NCBI GenBank assembly: GCA_003194525.1
Contig: NBIV01000010.1
Span: 62,001-126,000, forward strand
Direction of reading: 5' to 3'
Source: Gracilariopsis chorda
Taxonomy: Eukaryota; Rhodophyta; Florideophyceae; Gracilariales; Gracilariaceae
Length of the DNA: 64,000 nucleotides
Each line of letters starts with the position of its first letter. Position 1 is the stretch's first letter. Below the pieces are notes generated by a model. The model saw nothing but the letters and a program-made list of their open reading frames with translations. It was not told the origin of the DNA and did no database searches. Of the stretch, positions 42,201 through 53,775 are shown in pieces. The translations under genes and the position numbers were made by a program.

Positions 42201-43322
42201 TCCTTCTTTGTAGCATCGAACGTCGTCACAGGTTCATGTACAGGCCGGATCCCATCATCATTGTTGTTTCCCTTTGAGGCGGGCCCTGGGATAAGATCAC
42301 GTTTCACAGACTTTTCATCAGCGTCGGAGACATAGGAACCAGTCTTCGTCGGATCGTAACGCGCCAGTGAGGCTACCAAAAGAATGCTGCCGGGGACACT
42401 GTTGTCAGTTGCATCAAGAACATTGTTTCCAGGGTAGTCCATAAACATCCATCTAGGATCTCGTTGGACGCAGATGAGGTGCTTTGCAGGATGTCTTATG
42501 AACGAGCTAGGTTGCCATTTTGAATCATTTTCACCGCTACCAGTTCCTTCAGAGACCGCTTCTTGATTTTCTGCTCGACGCTTCTCAAGCTCCAAAACAG
42601 TAGACGCTTTTCGCGCAGAACGAGTGATGAAAAAGTCCGGGACCTGCTCAACATCTTCCGGGAACTGCAGGTTTGGAATAAAAATGGCCAAAAGGTCCTT
42701 CCACTCGACACACATGCTCTGTATCGTAGGCTTCTCGAGGGTTTGGCCAAAATGATAAAGCCCGAAGCAGCCATCGATACGGACAGACCACCCGTCCTTG
42801 AGGGGCACTTCTGTAGCGGGAAGAACACAAAAGTCAAGTTTTTAAATGTGCAAAGTGGGTAGCGGCGGGGGAGGGCATGGCCTGACAAAAGGCTCAACAA
42901 CTTCTCCGGGTTTTGCACCAGCTCCACTAAGCACTCTGCCGTGGAATGCAACGCCCTTGTCGTACTGATCAGCCTCACCCTAGGGCTTCCCGTAAAAGTT
43001 GTAGTAACGCGGTTTCATCAGTGCAACGGTCCTCAAGCGATCACCTTCATCTTCGCCATCCGCAGGATCACCTTGGACAACTGCACTCGTCATGTTCTTG
43101 AAAAGCTCTCCGAAGGAAACGTTCGCCTGCCCTATCAGCTTGTCGGTTCTAAATGGCTTTTGAAGACGAGGCATGACATTGTAACGAAATGAGATGTATC
43201 AACAGCGCTCTTCGAGAATCTTTTTCGCTTCGACTACTGAAGCGAAAAGTACAGGCTGTCTGTTGGTACCCTTTGAGTTCTGGGAGACTCCGCCATAATA
43301 AGCAAATACTGACGGAAACATG
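39254..43322 (-). pseudogene. Ferlin (multi-C2 membrane-fusion protein), C-terminal part, broken
   Basis: Ferlins are tail-anchored proteins with several C2 domains that act in calcium-triggered membrane fusion and repair. Order from the 5' side: YGGVSQNSKGTNRQPVLFAS (43300-43240), FMKPRYY-like sequence near 43000 (VALMKPRYYNFYGKP), VPGSILLVASLARYD and a C2 domain with YTLRAHIRQGRNLPAADDGS (42150-42000). A further C2 follows at 40784-40275 (VRVYVLRGINLQQIGAQCNP) and a linker with VIDLDARWYNSAWR. The final segment (40045-39254) has FNWRMKWALQLPPLDLKPRL, a transmembrane helix (TLATVLLIFLFLPMVVQF) and a short acidic tail. In-frame stops lie at 43199-43201 (TGA), 42980-42982 (TAG) and 42842-42844 (TAA), with a frameshift near 41880 and others below. 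The N-terminal half of a normal ferlin is missing; coding sense stops where the Tnp2 region begins. Confidence 0.8.
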
Positions 43323-43339
43323 TTTATTTCTCAACTTCT

Positions 43340-46300
43340 TTGGGAGGGCATGTGATTGAACACGAAACGATCGTTTCCAACACCATGTCACCTCTCAATG
43401 CAGGAGGCTACATTTGCCTCACCGAATACAGATACCGATGTCGTCCTCCTGGCAAAAGGGTGAGCCACGCTACAATGAAACGGCACAAGAGAATTGCAAA
43501 CCAGGAGCGAGCCAGACTTGGCTTGCAACTGCTCGGCTCTGGAGCTCATTTCTCTGAAGAGCGTTCAGAGATAGAGAGGAACAAGTACAAGGCACTGCGA
43601 TTATCCAAACCACAACAAATTTCTACTGAAGAAGGTGATGCTCAAGAAGAGGAGTACAACGATGAGCTAGGTTGCAATTTTTGTGAAGATTGTAGTGTAC
43701 GAGGAGATGACCCATGCGACGGACATGTTGAAGAGCCACGAGAGGCTGCAGAGCTTGCCGCAGACAATGCCGTTCCTTCCTGACTCTGCATCCAGACCGT
43801 CACAAATGGCAATGACGGGCATGACCCAATCGATCACTGGCCCGAGGATGCCCCACAGGGTCCTGGAGGTAGCCGAGATGATGCGTGTTCGGCACTGTTG
43901 ATTCCCAATCCTTTTTATCTGCAGGCAGACAGACAGCCGCGCAATCGCCGGCCAATTCGGGCGTAGTCCGTGATGGCAATTGTATGGACAGAGTGTCGCT
44001 GGATCTAATCGCATCAGAGAGGAAACCTATTCCCGCCGATCATCAGAGGACGCCCTCACGATCTTCTGTCGTCATTTCAACCGACAATGTCGGTCCGTCT
44101 CCTCCCGGTTTCCAAAGAGCAGCTTTGGATCGTTTTCGGTCCTTTTGCTCACGTCACAAGGATCTTCTCGAGCTATGCATTGAGTTTTCTCTGAAAGAAA
44201 CTGCGATGTAGAGAATATACAAGATAATGTATGGCATGAACGGAACTCTTGGTGGGCATAGAAGCATGCACTACCTGGCCTGGAAGACGGCTACGAGAAA
44301 CTTGGTAAAGTATAGCCAGCTGGAAACCGAGCATTTCGAGTGCTGCAGTAATCATTTGCTCTTCCGTCATAGTGATGCAACGAGCCAGGCGGCTCTTTGC
44401 AAAGTTTGCATTGCTGAAAGGCTGCCGCCGGAGAGGACAATTTTACAGTACATACCTTTATTGCCGAGGGTCACGAGCTGGGTGGCGGACGCGTTGTCTT
44501 GTGAGCAGCTTTTCGAATACCGGCAAAAGCAAAGGACCACACCGGTCAATTCAGGTGGTTTCTACACAGATGTATTTGATGGCTCTGTCTACAAAGATGT
44601 GTAGAACCAGTTGGGAGGTGCCGAAGCTCTCAAATGGGACGTCTTTCTTTCCATATCTACCGACGGTTTCCAGATATTCGAGAATGGTCACTACGACTGC
44701 TGGCCGATCAGCGTCCTCCTTCTCAACCTTCACCCGCGCAAACGCTTTTCGATGCGAAACGTTGTACCTCTCGGCTTCATCAAAGGTCCAAATGAGCCTA
44801 AACGACTCGACACGTTTCTCATTCCTATCATAGATGAGGTGAATTCCATTAACAAGAAAAGGGGGACAGAGCTAGTTTTCCATGATGGGCAAAAACGAAG
44901 GGTTCGTGTTCACGTTTTCTTGTTTTCAGGCGACTTACCAGCCGTGGCGAAGATGTCTGGCACGACGGGTGCGTCCGGAAATTTTCCGTGTCGCTTCTGT
45001 GGCTTGGAAGGTACCCTCCTGCCCAGTTCGAATCGGTACTATTACCCGTCCAAGATTCGACAACATTTGAACGGAAGGATGCGAATTGTACCTCGATACC
45101 AACTCCATGACCCGTAGAAGATGTCTTTGGCTGTGATAAAGCGCGTGCTGGGGCTGCTGGACGTAGAGCCTCAGATTAGCAAGGCAGAACGGAGGCGCAT
45201 TTCGAGGGCTCATGGAGTTAAGTGGAAGACGGAACTCCTTGGACTTCCAACGCTCATCCCCTACAAATCGTTTCCAATCGATATGATGCATGAAACGATG
45301 AACATTACGCGCGATCTCATGGAGATCTGGAAGGGAGAAAATTTGGACCTATCACGCCTGCACGGCGAGCAGCACGAATATGTCATATCTCAGGAGGGAT
45401 GGAAACTGGTGGATGAGGAGCTTCTAGTGTTAAGACAGGGCACTTGCTATAGCCTTTTTGGAGCTCGTCCACGGAGTACGGCCACCTACGCTAGCTAGAA
45501 AGGATCCGAGTGCAGGCAGGTCATCCTTCACTACTGTCTCATTGTACTCGACGGTGTTTTGCCAGTGGGGTATCTGAAGGGTGCACAGCACTTTTCGTGG
45601 CTTGTCAAACTATGCGGAAGGCCCGCTCTCTCTCAGAGAGTTGTTTCCGATATGAAGAGGCACGCCGTTGCATTTGTGCATCACATGGAGCAGGACTACT
45701 ACCGCTACATCCCACGAAGGCTCGGCAGTTGCAAATACACACTCCACCAGCTACTACATCTTGCAGATAACGTTGAGGCCCTTGGTCCATCGCTGAACTA
45801 CAGCCAATTGTGGATGGAAAGATACGTGGGCTGGGTCAAACATCGCCTGAACGCGCGAAACCTTGCTGCAGAATCCCTCACCGAGAATGCCAAACTCCTT
45901 GAAAGCTACAAACTATTCTTCAAGGAGGGTTTCGCCGAAGGTCATAGCACATCCTCAGGAAATGATTCGGATGTCGAGGAAACTGAACTCGTGGAAGAGG
46001 CCTTCTCGCTGCTGCATTACGTGGGTGCCTGCTCCGTGAATGGTCCAACTCTTCGGAGATTGAACCTGAAGAGCCTGCTCGCCGACTATGTTACACGTCC
46101 AGAAAATGTTGCAGCAGGGGGTGCCTCAAGCTGTATCAGTGGAGATATGATTGAGGTGTACCTCCACGCTTTAGTGCCTTGCAATGGTCGCTTGCACGAG
46201 GTGGGAGCATGAGAGACGAAACGGGATGGAGCAAAAAGGTCAGATTTCTTGTGTTCAGCACAGTATGCTTCTGCAACTCGTCGCAATGGGCGGGACGTCT

Positions 46301-46653
46301 ACTACGGTAGATTGAGGTTGCTGTTCAAGTACGCGTTCGAGTTTCCTGGGGGAATACAGAGGCGCTCTCTCTTTGCGGGAGAATGGGGAAGAGACTTGCG
46401 CAAGACGCATCTCAACCAGGTTTACGCACCACATGGGCGGCCTTTTGGTCAAGTGACTGTTGAGGACATTTCAATTCTTCTCAACCCGATCAGCCTTACA
46501 ACTCACACGCACCCAGCTGACGCATACGGTGGAGTTGCGCGAGGGACGAGGCTGTTTTTCATCGACCCGTGCGCAAAAGCCCACCGCCTTTTTGAGGAAG
46601 GGTGGCCGTCCCCTGATGGCCTAGACGGCATCCTGTCAGGAGTGCGCAGATAG
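43340..46653 (+). pseudogene. Tnp2-type (EnSpm/CACTA-like) transposase broken by in-frame stops
   Basis: The N-terminal piece (43340-43783) has a C-x5-C...T-x2-RH pattern (YICLTEYRYRC, SHATMKRHKR) as in Tnp2 proteins. After a frame change near 43800, one frame runs from about 43885 to 46653. It is interrupted only by TAG at 44209-44211, 44602-44604, 45115-45117 and 45496-45498 and TGA at 46210-46212. Coding similarity continues across the breaks. Tnp2 landmarks are LSISTDGFQIF with HYDCWPI, GFIKGPNEPKRLDTFL, a zinc-type CRFCG, and in the C-terminal part HLADNVEALGPSLNYSQLW followed by MERYVGWVKHRLNAR. I looked for CACTA/TAGTG termini nearby and found none that pair. Confidence 0.82.
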
Positions 46654-46886
46654 AACACTGTAAAGCGCTGGAGTGTGGAGTACAAATACAGCGTTTGAGG
46701 TGTGATAGAAACGGTACAATAGGCACCAGTACGAAATATATACGTGCCATATCAAACTGTGATTGGACATCCAAAATGCAAAATTAGCACTTGTATGATG
46801 CCACAAGTATGATAGAAACGGTAGACCGGGCCACAAAAATCGGGGTCATTTTCCCGTAATTGGATCACACTTGACCCCTTTGCCTA
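46654..46886. other. 3' flank of Tnp2 relic with a short direct repeat
   Basis: The word GATAGAAACGGTA occurs twice (46701 and 46810), about 110 bp apart. No gene seen. Confidence 0.4.
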
Positions 46887-47567
46887 CTATTGGACATTCA
46901 TTGGCTCCATTTTGGCCACCAATTGGGCGGTGCCGGCGTACAGCTCTAGCTTCCAAATATCGCCCAGCATTCTGCCAAAAGCTGACCAATACGTGGTGTC
47001 ATACACTGGCAAAACACGACCAAAAACAGAAATAATGTCCACTAGGGAGAAAGGCAGATTGCATGGCAGCCAATGGTATCCATATGTTGTGCAAAACATG
47101 TGACTGCACCCATAAAGAAGTGCATTGGACGCATATCCCCACGCAACGTAGAATACCATAACAAATATTACTATCCCGACCACCCTCAGTATGGTCAGAC
47201 CCACGCAAGCTCGCGAACCCCAAGGATTACCGCAAAGTGAGTACTCTCGAAGGGTTGAAGCGCCGCAGAACGGATTGCATTCGGACACCTCTTTAGAGAC
47301 ATTGTTTTTCATACCAAAGAGCCTGCACCTAGCGAGGTGACCACCACATGGCAAGGCTGGTAAAAATACAAAAATCAGTTTGAAATCGACCACACTGTCA
47401 ACCACGGTTGGAAACGGGAAGAAATCCTGCCATAGCGCGTCCCTTCGTACGGTCATGAAGCACGCTGGGATACATGGGACCCCATACAGCATCTCTCTCG
47501 GTCCATGGTCATACAATATCAGCGCAGGGTGGGAGTTAAGACGCCAGCCACGTTGTGCAAAGCCCAA
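46887..47567 (-). CDS. Hypothetical hydrophobic protein, unrecognised
   Basis: An open frame of 226 codons. It has at least two hydrophobic stretches that could span a membrane (DFKLIFVFLPALPCGG and ILRVVGIVIFVMVFYVAWGY) and many Cys and Trp. I do not recognise a family. Similar-looking broken frames continue upstream on the same strand (47941-47720, 48395-47988, 48674-48432), so this may be the last piece of a larger decayed membrane-protein gene and not a complete gene. Confidence 0.3.
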   Translation of the reverse strand: MGFAQRGWRLNSHPALILYDHGPREMLYGVPCIPACFMTVRRDALWQDFFPFPTVVDSVVDFKLIFVFLPALPCGGHLARCRLFGMKNNVSKEVSECNPFCGASTLREYSLCGNPWGSRACVGLTILRVVGIVIFVMVFYVAWGYASNALLYGCSHMFCTTYGYHWLPCNLPFSLVDIISVFGRVLPVYDTTYWSAFGRMLGDIWKLELYAGTAQLVAKMEPMNVQ

Positions 47568-50433
47568 GTACTATAGAGACCATGACAATGGAAGGGGAAG
47601 ACAAAGATGGAACAGAAAGTTTCGACGATACTATCAGGGGCGGGAATTATCCACGAAAAGCAATTCTATACCGAAATGTTTACTTCACAAGGCAGTGCGG
47701 GTGTGGAAACTACCCTAAACTACTGGGCAAGCATGGAAAGAGAGAACAGGATACTGTAATAGGAGCCTGTGCCACCCTCGTCATTTGCGATTTGAGCATC
47801 GTCTATACGGTATGCTAAGGCGTCTGCCATGGCGGTTACGTCACCCAGTACGTCGGTAGCGCTAAGAACGGCCCAACCGAGGAACCACGCAATGATTTGG
47901 ATTTCATTGCTCAGACCCAAAGTGGGAACTGAAGGGACCAAATGAGCCGAAGGCCTGGAGTTTTCTGCTATACGGCCACGGCTGCCTCTACTGCAGATGC
48001 TTCCACGATGTTATCACGTTCCCGCTTTCTTCGGGGTTACCATCGACCAAAGAGCCATATCTGGTATAGGTGCGGTTTTTTTCGTTGGAATCGACGTACC
48101 CGCGAGGTATTGATGATATATGATGGTGATCACCCTGCACGTATTGTGGCGCATCTTCGAGTTCTCTCAGTTCAGCGGCGTATATTTCCGGCCATTCCCT
48201 ACCAGTCAAATTATATAGAGTCGCCGACGATAATGGTGTTTCTACTGAGACCCGGAGCACCAACCTCACCACTGTCGTCAAGCCAACCGCTCCGTTCTGG
48301 TGGGATCTCACTCCAGTCCATACTGTCCATATAGTGGAGTAACTCGCGTACTTTTCATTGTTAGCGCGAGCCCCAAAGGGGATACTGAGGTCCAAGTTTC
48401 AGGTAGCGGCCCCCACACGCGGTTGGATGTATCACAGTGGCGACTGTTCGTAAACTTCTGCTGTGATGTAAGCCGCAGTGGAGGTCTCCAATTTTGATAC
48501 AGATACCAAACAAAGCCCGGACTGGGGATCAAAGATATGAAGGCAAACGAAATACTTTAAGAACGATATGAGCTCTATATAACAACCCCGACACTCCTCG
48601 TGAAACTGCCAACGTTCTGGGAGTGCGACACACTGAGCTTGTGGGTGTAGTGAAGTGATTTGATAAATCTCCACGTTTTGGTACCGGACGAAACATCGAA
48701 ATAGGGATCTCTAGTGCCGTTCGTAGCAGATAATGTATCGGAGGAAGTTGGACTGGGACTGCGAGGAGCGGTATTGCAACTGTCTGGGCAGAATCGGTCT
48801 CGCCTCACACAGTGCCTGCTGCCGCACAGCCAGAACTTTCCTCCACGCAAAGAATTCAAAGTTCAGAAACGGCTCGCTGTACCCTATCTCATCGAAAGTG
48901 CAAAGTAGGCTCTTGTCGTAGGTATGGTCCACGGGAATCGGGAATTCGAACAGAGCCCAATTTTGCCGTGATAAGCACTCAGCACCAAGAACGTGAGAGC
49001 AAGTGTAAGGAATTCGTCAGATTCTAGTCGGAAATATTTTCCTATTGTCGCAATCCGATGTCCACAATCCCCCAAAAAGATTAAAATGCCCGGCACAGCC
49101 TCTGCCGGGGATTGAGCTCATCCGCATAGGCGAACATCGAATCCACGTCGAGCATAACGGTTGGACGGACCCATGGCGTGAGCTGGAGACGGAAGGCATG
49201 GCTTTGATTCATCGGTCCTAACCCCACGATGGCGTTCTACGATGGACAATGCGCACCCGGAGTGGGTCTGATAAGAGCCACCGCGGTTTTAATACGGAAG
49301 TGTTGATGCTGAGCCGCCGGAGGGTGAGACGATTGCATAAAAAGGTTGCTTCCTAGTGGCAACCAAACGCACTGGAAGCCGTTTGTGAAGCTCCCGATCG
49401 GATTCGAATCTGGTTCTTGTTCACTACTTCCTTCTTGATGGTGGGTTTTGTTCTAGAAGATTTAGGTGAAGAAGTTGGATGTGTGCTCGAGTGAGAAGGC
49501 TTTTCCGCGTTAGCAACTTGCTGATTCTATGGGTCAGAGGTTGGTGCCAGAGACTCGGGGAGACGATCATGCTTCCATCATCCATTTTTAATGGGAGTCT
49601 TCCGCTTTTGCGGTTTCTTTCCCGACGAAAGAGGGGTATATTTATTGCACGCCTACTGAAGGGGATCTTCGGTGACTTGGTCACTCTCCCGAAACGTTTG
49701 GTAGCATGCATCATGTGTAGTGCCCATATGAATGTTGGTCCACTGTGGTGATGATTTGGACACGTGGGACAAGGCAAATTCAGTTGGCAGCTAGACACAT
49801 AATTGGACGTGAACCATACATATTGGAATGATTTCTAATTAGTTACGTTTCTTATTTTACACTCATTTCTGGGATTGTTACTAGTTACTGCAACTGCCCC
49901 CCCACCGCCACGCCAGTAACCATTCACAAACCAAGGGGTTCTGTTTCTAGACATTGTGGCACTCGCGAGTTGTGTACTCTCCCAAGGAAGGATACTCCTT
50001 TGCACATGGTTGTTTAATCCCCTTTGGACAAGTAATGGGATCCATCATTGGGAGTGTTTTACAAAACATTGTGGTTTTGCCCTAGTATAAGGTTTGCCTC
50101 TGGCTTCACCTTCTGGCCTCTTCACTCTTTTGATTCGCCCATTCTTACCTATCGTCGTTTCCTCATTTCAGTGTTGCTTTCCACTTTTCAAGGTTTGTGC
50201 TTGCCTGTGCTCACATGTGCCACCTATTGCGGAACAGCCACCTCTAGAAGAGAGTCATATATCACTCCCGCGAACAACTACTTTTTCACTCTACCTTCCC
50301 GCGCAGTTTTTGAAGGCCCGGCTCGATCTTATACCGGGCTCAGTCGTTTCATCTATGGAAGGGCTATATCGCTGATTTTTGACCAATAGACGAAGAATCT
50401 AGACGTTTTCATGGTGTTCCGGGTCTTCGTTTC
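47568..50433. other. Unassigned region
   Basis: No gene I can name. Minus-strand frames at 48395-47988 (135 codons) and 49798-49424 (124 codons, starting MSSCQLNLPCPTCPNHHHSG with a Cys/His cluster) are the most coding-like. 50048-50389 has a plus frame without motifs. All may be relics. Confidence 0.35.
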
Positions 50434-50965
50434 TTGCCCACAAAAGTTGCAGAATGTGAGATAAATCCATGATTAGAATATGCTCGCTGGACGCTGTGGG
50501 TAACATTTCAAATGAGCTCAAATAGACAAGCCTGTGACAAGCTATGTGCAATGCGATAAAATTCCCACAAGACAGTAGACATTTCAAAAGACCCAGAAAG
50601 ACGGGAAAAAATTGGTATTCTCTGTTCTTGCTACGTAGTTCTTAGTATCAACCTATTCACCTTGGCCTGTTCAATTTACACTATGGGCGACGACTGCATG
50701 GACTATGAATATTTTTTAGCATATAACCTAGAAGTTTTGGAGTACGCGGGTTCGCTTCACGGCCAGATACCAGTGTCTTCCCACCAACGTACTGTTAAGA
50801 ATAGAGGTGCAATGGTTAAAAAGGGTTGAAAGTCGATGGTCATCATCCGAGTTGAAGTTCGAAGCATCCACTGGGGTTTATATAGAGGGTGTGGCCTATT
50901 TCTATCAGTGCCACTATTCATTGAGAAATCGTCCAATTTTAACGGCATTATGCTTTGTATTCTCC
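50434..50965. repeat. 532-bp tandem duplication, unit 1
   Basis: Starts TTGCCCACAAAAGTTGCAG. It matches the next 532 bases nearly base for base in its second half, with more differences in the first 200 bases. It contains a TATA-like word (GTTTATATAGAGG) near its end. Confidence 0.85.
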
Positions 50966-51496
50966 TTGCCAACAAAAGTTGCAGAATGGGAGATAAACCC
51001 GTGATTAGAATATGCTCGCTGAAATCTGGGGGTGATATTTCAAATGAGCTCAAATAGACAAGCCTGTGACAAGCTATGCGCAATGCGATAAAATTCCCAC
51101 AAGACAGTGGACATTTCAAAAGACCCAGAAAGACGGAGAAAATTGATAATCTCTGTTCTTGCAACGTAGTTCTTAGTACCAACATATTCACCTTGGCCTG
51201 TTCAATTTACACTATGGGCGACGACTGCATGGACTATGAATATTTTTTAGCATATAACCTAGAAGTTTTGGAGTACTCGGGTTCGCTTCACGGCCAGATA
51301 CCAGTGTCTTCCCACCAACGTACTGTTAAGAATAGAGGTGCAATGGTTAAAAAGGGTTGAAAGTCGATGGTCATCATCCGAGTTGAAGTTCGAAGCATCC
51401 ATTGGGGTTTATATAGAGGGTCTAGCCTATTTCTATCAGTGTCACTATTCATTGATAAATCGTCCGATTTTAACGGCATTATGCTTTGTATTCTCG
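50966..51496. repeat. 532-bp tandem duplication, unit 2
   Basis: Starts TTGCCAACAAAAGTTGCAG, directly abutting unit 1. Its right part, and sequence beyond it to about 51930, has a third diverged match at 53776-54350. Confidence 0.85.
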
Positions 51497-51542
51497 TTAG
51501 CCTCCATATTTGGATAATTTACCGGGTTCAAGGCCAGATCTC

Positions 51543-51667
51543 GCGGTTTGATGACTTGGCAAGTTCCCAAGCTGATGACTTGTTCTATGACTTGGCAAAG
51601 ATCAGCAACAGTCATGGTGTGGATGATCTGGCATGACTCCAAGGTACTCATGATGACTTGGCACGGA
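51543..51667. repeat. Degenerate GATGACTTGGCA minisatellite
   Basis: About five irregular copies of GATGACTTGGCA or close variants (GATGATCTGGCA, TATGACTTGGCA). A similar but more decayed cluster lies at 54013-54090 in the matching copy. Confidence 0.6.
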
Positions 51668-52339
51668 TCTCTTGGGAATCTTTTATGACCATTTGATCAT
51701 TGCTGTATTGTGTAAGGTGTTTGTCAACGTTGTACGTAGTAGGCGAGGTGTATTTCGGAGCCACCTTTGTCCATGTGGTAGGTCGGGGCGTTTCTGACAT
51801 AAGAATGTTATCGCGTCACATTGACAGTAAGTCACAAAAGATTTCAACTGCACTTTGAGGCCAGGTAGACATGTCAAACAGGTAACCAATCTCTTCAGGA
51901 GATCGAGTGGAATAAGAATAGCAAAAATAAACACGAATGAACTTATGCAGGAGCCGCCTATATTCAAACGAAGGTAAAGTAGTAACTAAATCTAACACGT
52001 ATTCCCACTTTTGTTGCCTTACAAGAAGATACAAACCTACCAGAGACTGCTGCCCGTGCAGATTTCCTAGCTCACTCTGAGAGTATGTGGTCAAGTTGCC
52101 TAAGGCACCCGAAATGTGCAGCGGAGTCTGACTATGGCTGCTGAGTTAGATTTGGGCAAATGCAACAGGACCACAAAACGAAGATCATTCGCTTTGAGCT
52201 CCTGGCTCCTTCCATTATAACCGGTAAGAAAACTACTTCACGACCGGGCACATTTTTTCTCCGCAAAGCAGAAACCAAAAAAGTCGGGAGGAAGAACGTT
52301 CTGGGTATGTAACAACAATATATGCCATGCTTGGATGTA
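51668..52339. other. Unassigned stretch after the tandem repeat
   Basis: The first 260 bases belong to the long direct repeat with 54090-54350. Minus-strand frames here (52094-51816) have no recognised motif. Confidence 0.35.
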
Positions 52340-53020
52340 CGTGCGCCGCCGGGTTGATGACCTCATTTTTAACAGGCTTCCGATTTGCTCTCCAACTGCT
52401 GCAGTTCTGAAGAGCCAGTTAAACCATGTGAAAGGCGTACTTACAAATTTCGCAAGCTAATTTCCGCATCTGTTCAAAGCGATGGCTCTCGGTTTCTAGA
52501 TTTTCTGCAATGCACAGGTCACAAATATCATACTGCGGATCCTGTATACGTTTATATTCTCATTACAATCTGCAGGCGGGGATCAAATGACAATTTCAGA
52601 ATTTGGCAGATAACAACGAAGTTAGTCTTTGAATATGATGCAGGGTACGAGGAAGGCTTAACAACTGGTCTATAGAGTAAGATGTTGACCGGTAATATAG
52701 GTGGCTTTAACAAAGAGATATTGTCGATTTGCTTTCAGACGTTGCTATTCTATTGAGTGGTCTAGATCGTGTTGGATCGGCTTCGGACGGTTTGACGAAA
52801 CTTTTACTGGATCAAATGATGTAAAAGAGATCAAAGAACGAGAGATGAGAACGGCACAAGTATGGTTCTGAAGCGACTGGAGAGTAAAATGAAGAAAATG
52901 TAGCTTCTAGAGCAGAATGAGATGCGATACGAGGGAGAAAAGAAAGCGAACAACCCAATCTTTGGTGAGAAGGCGCGTAGGACACTGGAGAACATAGAGC
53001 AAAAGTTTGAACGCTTCTAG
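52340..53020 (+). pseudogene. Decayed second copy of the Harbinger accessory gene
   Basis: Matches the middle and C-terminal part of the accessory gene at 35310-36776. LKSQLNHVKG parallels LKNQFNHVKR, DFLQCTGHKYHTADPVYVYI parallels DFLQYTGNGDLTADSKRVYV, ITTKLVFEYDAGYEEGLTTG parallels MTTKLIGEDDAGYEEGIPTG, and past stops QNEMRYEGEKKANNPIFGEK parallels QSAMRYERAQKTNNQIFIEN. It has several stops and at least one frameshift. No transposase is seen beside it. Confidence 0.82.
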
Positions 53021-53775
53021 AAGGTATTGAAGGTATGAACGATGAAGATTCACGGACCAGGCCTTCGAATACTTCTTTCACATTTTCATCGTACAGAATC
53101 GTACTGTGGTTCATGGAGCCAAATGGTGGCGTGATTTCTTTAGTAACTGCTTGGGGTAGTATTATTCTTTTCAAAATCTTGGAAGCGTTCAGTGCTTAGT
53201 GGAGGAAGTTGTTCCGTCTCTGTTTAGCTCAACACACCATGCTCAGCTCAAGTGACCGGAAATGTATTGCAGTGAGATAACACTGCCATTAATGTACCAC
53301 AACAGAACCTCTTCGTGCCGCGTACCGCACAATATCATCCGTCTGTGAGCACACACTGGGGCACAAATCACGTAACCATTCTCCAGATCTGGAGGTACAG
53401 CTAGCCATTTCCGGTATTAGTCGTCTAACACTTGAGTATTCCTACCTTGAACACAAACTACTTCTTTCTCCTCACAGCTTATAGCAACACAACAAAAAAA
53501 TTCCGTTTCTTGGAATAAGTCAACTCCATCTCAGATAAAACGGTTTGGACAGCTCCGTATGCAACCGTCGTATTCAGCAGAGCTTCGGACAATCTTCGAT
53601 CTGTCGGAAGTCACTACCAAGCATGTCACAGCAATGCGCTGAATTATCAGACGGCAACAAGCATGTTTTCTTGCCTTACACGGCCCAGGAGCCATATTCT
53701 AGAGAGAATCAAATATAACCCCCACTTCTCTTTCCTCTGTAGTCACAACAGTTTCTTGCACATGAGTTCTCAAGC
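53021..53775. other. Unassigned stretch
   Basis: No gene recognised. A minus frame (53174-52812) is the antisense shadow of the accessory-gene relic. Confidence 0.35.

Noticed and set aside
43885..46653. Genome-wide recoding of TAG as a sense codon, to explain the in-frame TAGs
   Set aside because: Three of the four intact host genes (ending at 4704, 7202 and 7244) use TAG as their stop, and TGA and TAA breaks also occur. Mutation is simpler.
43200..47000. CACTA/TAGTG terminal repeats for the Tnp2 relic
   Set aside because: Single CACTA and TAGTG words occur by chance, but no pair has matching adjacent sequence.
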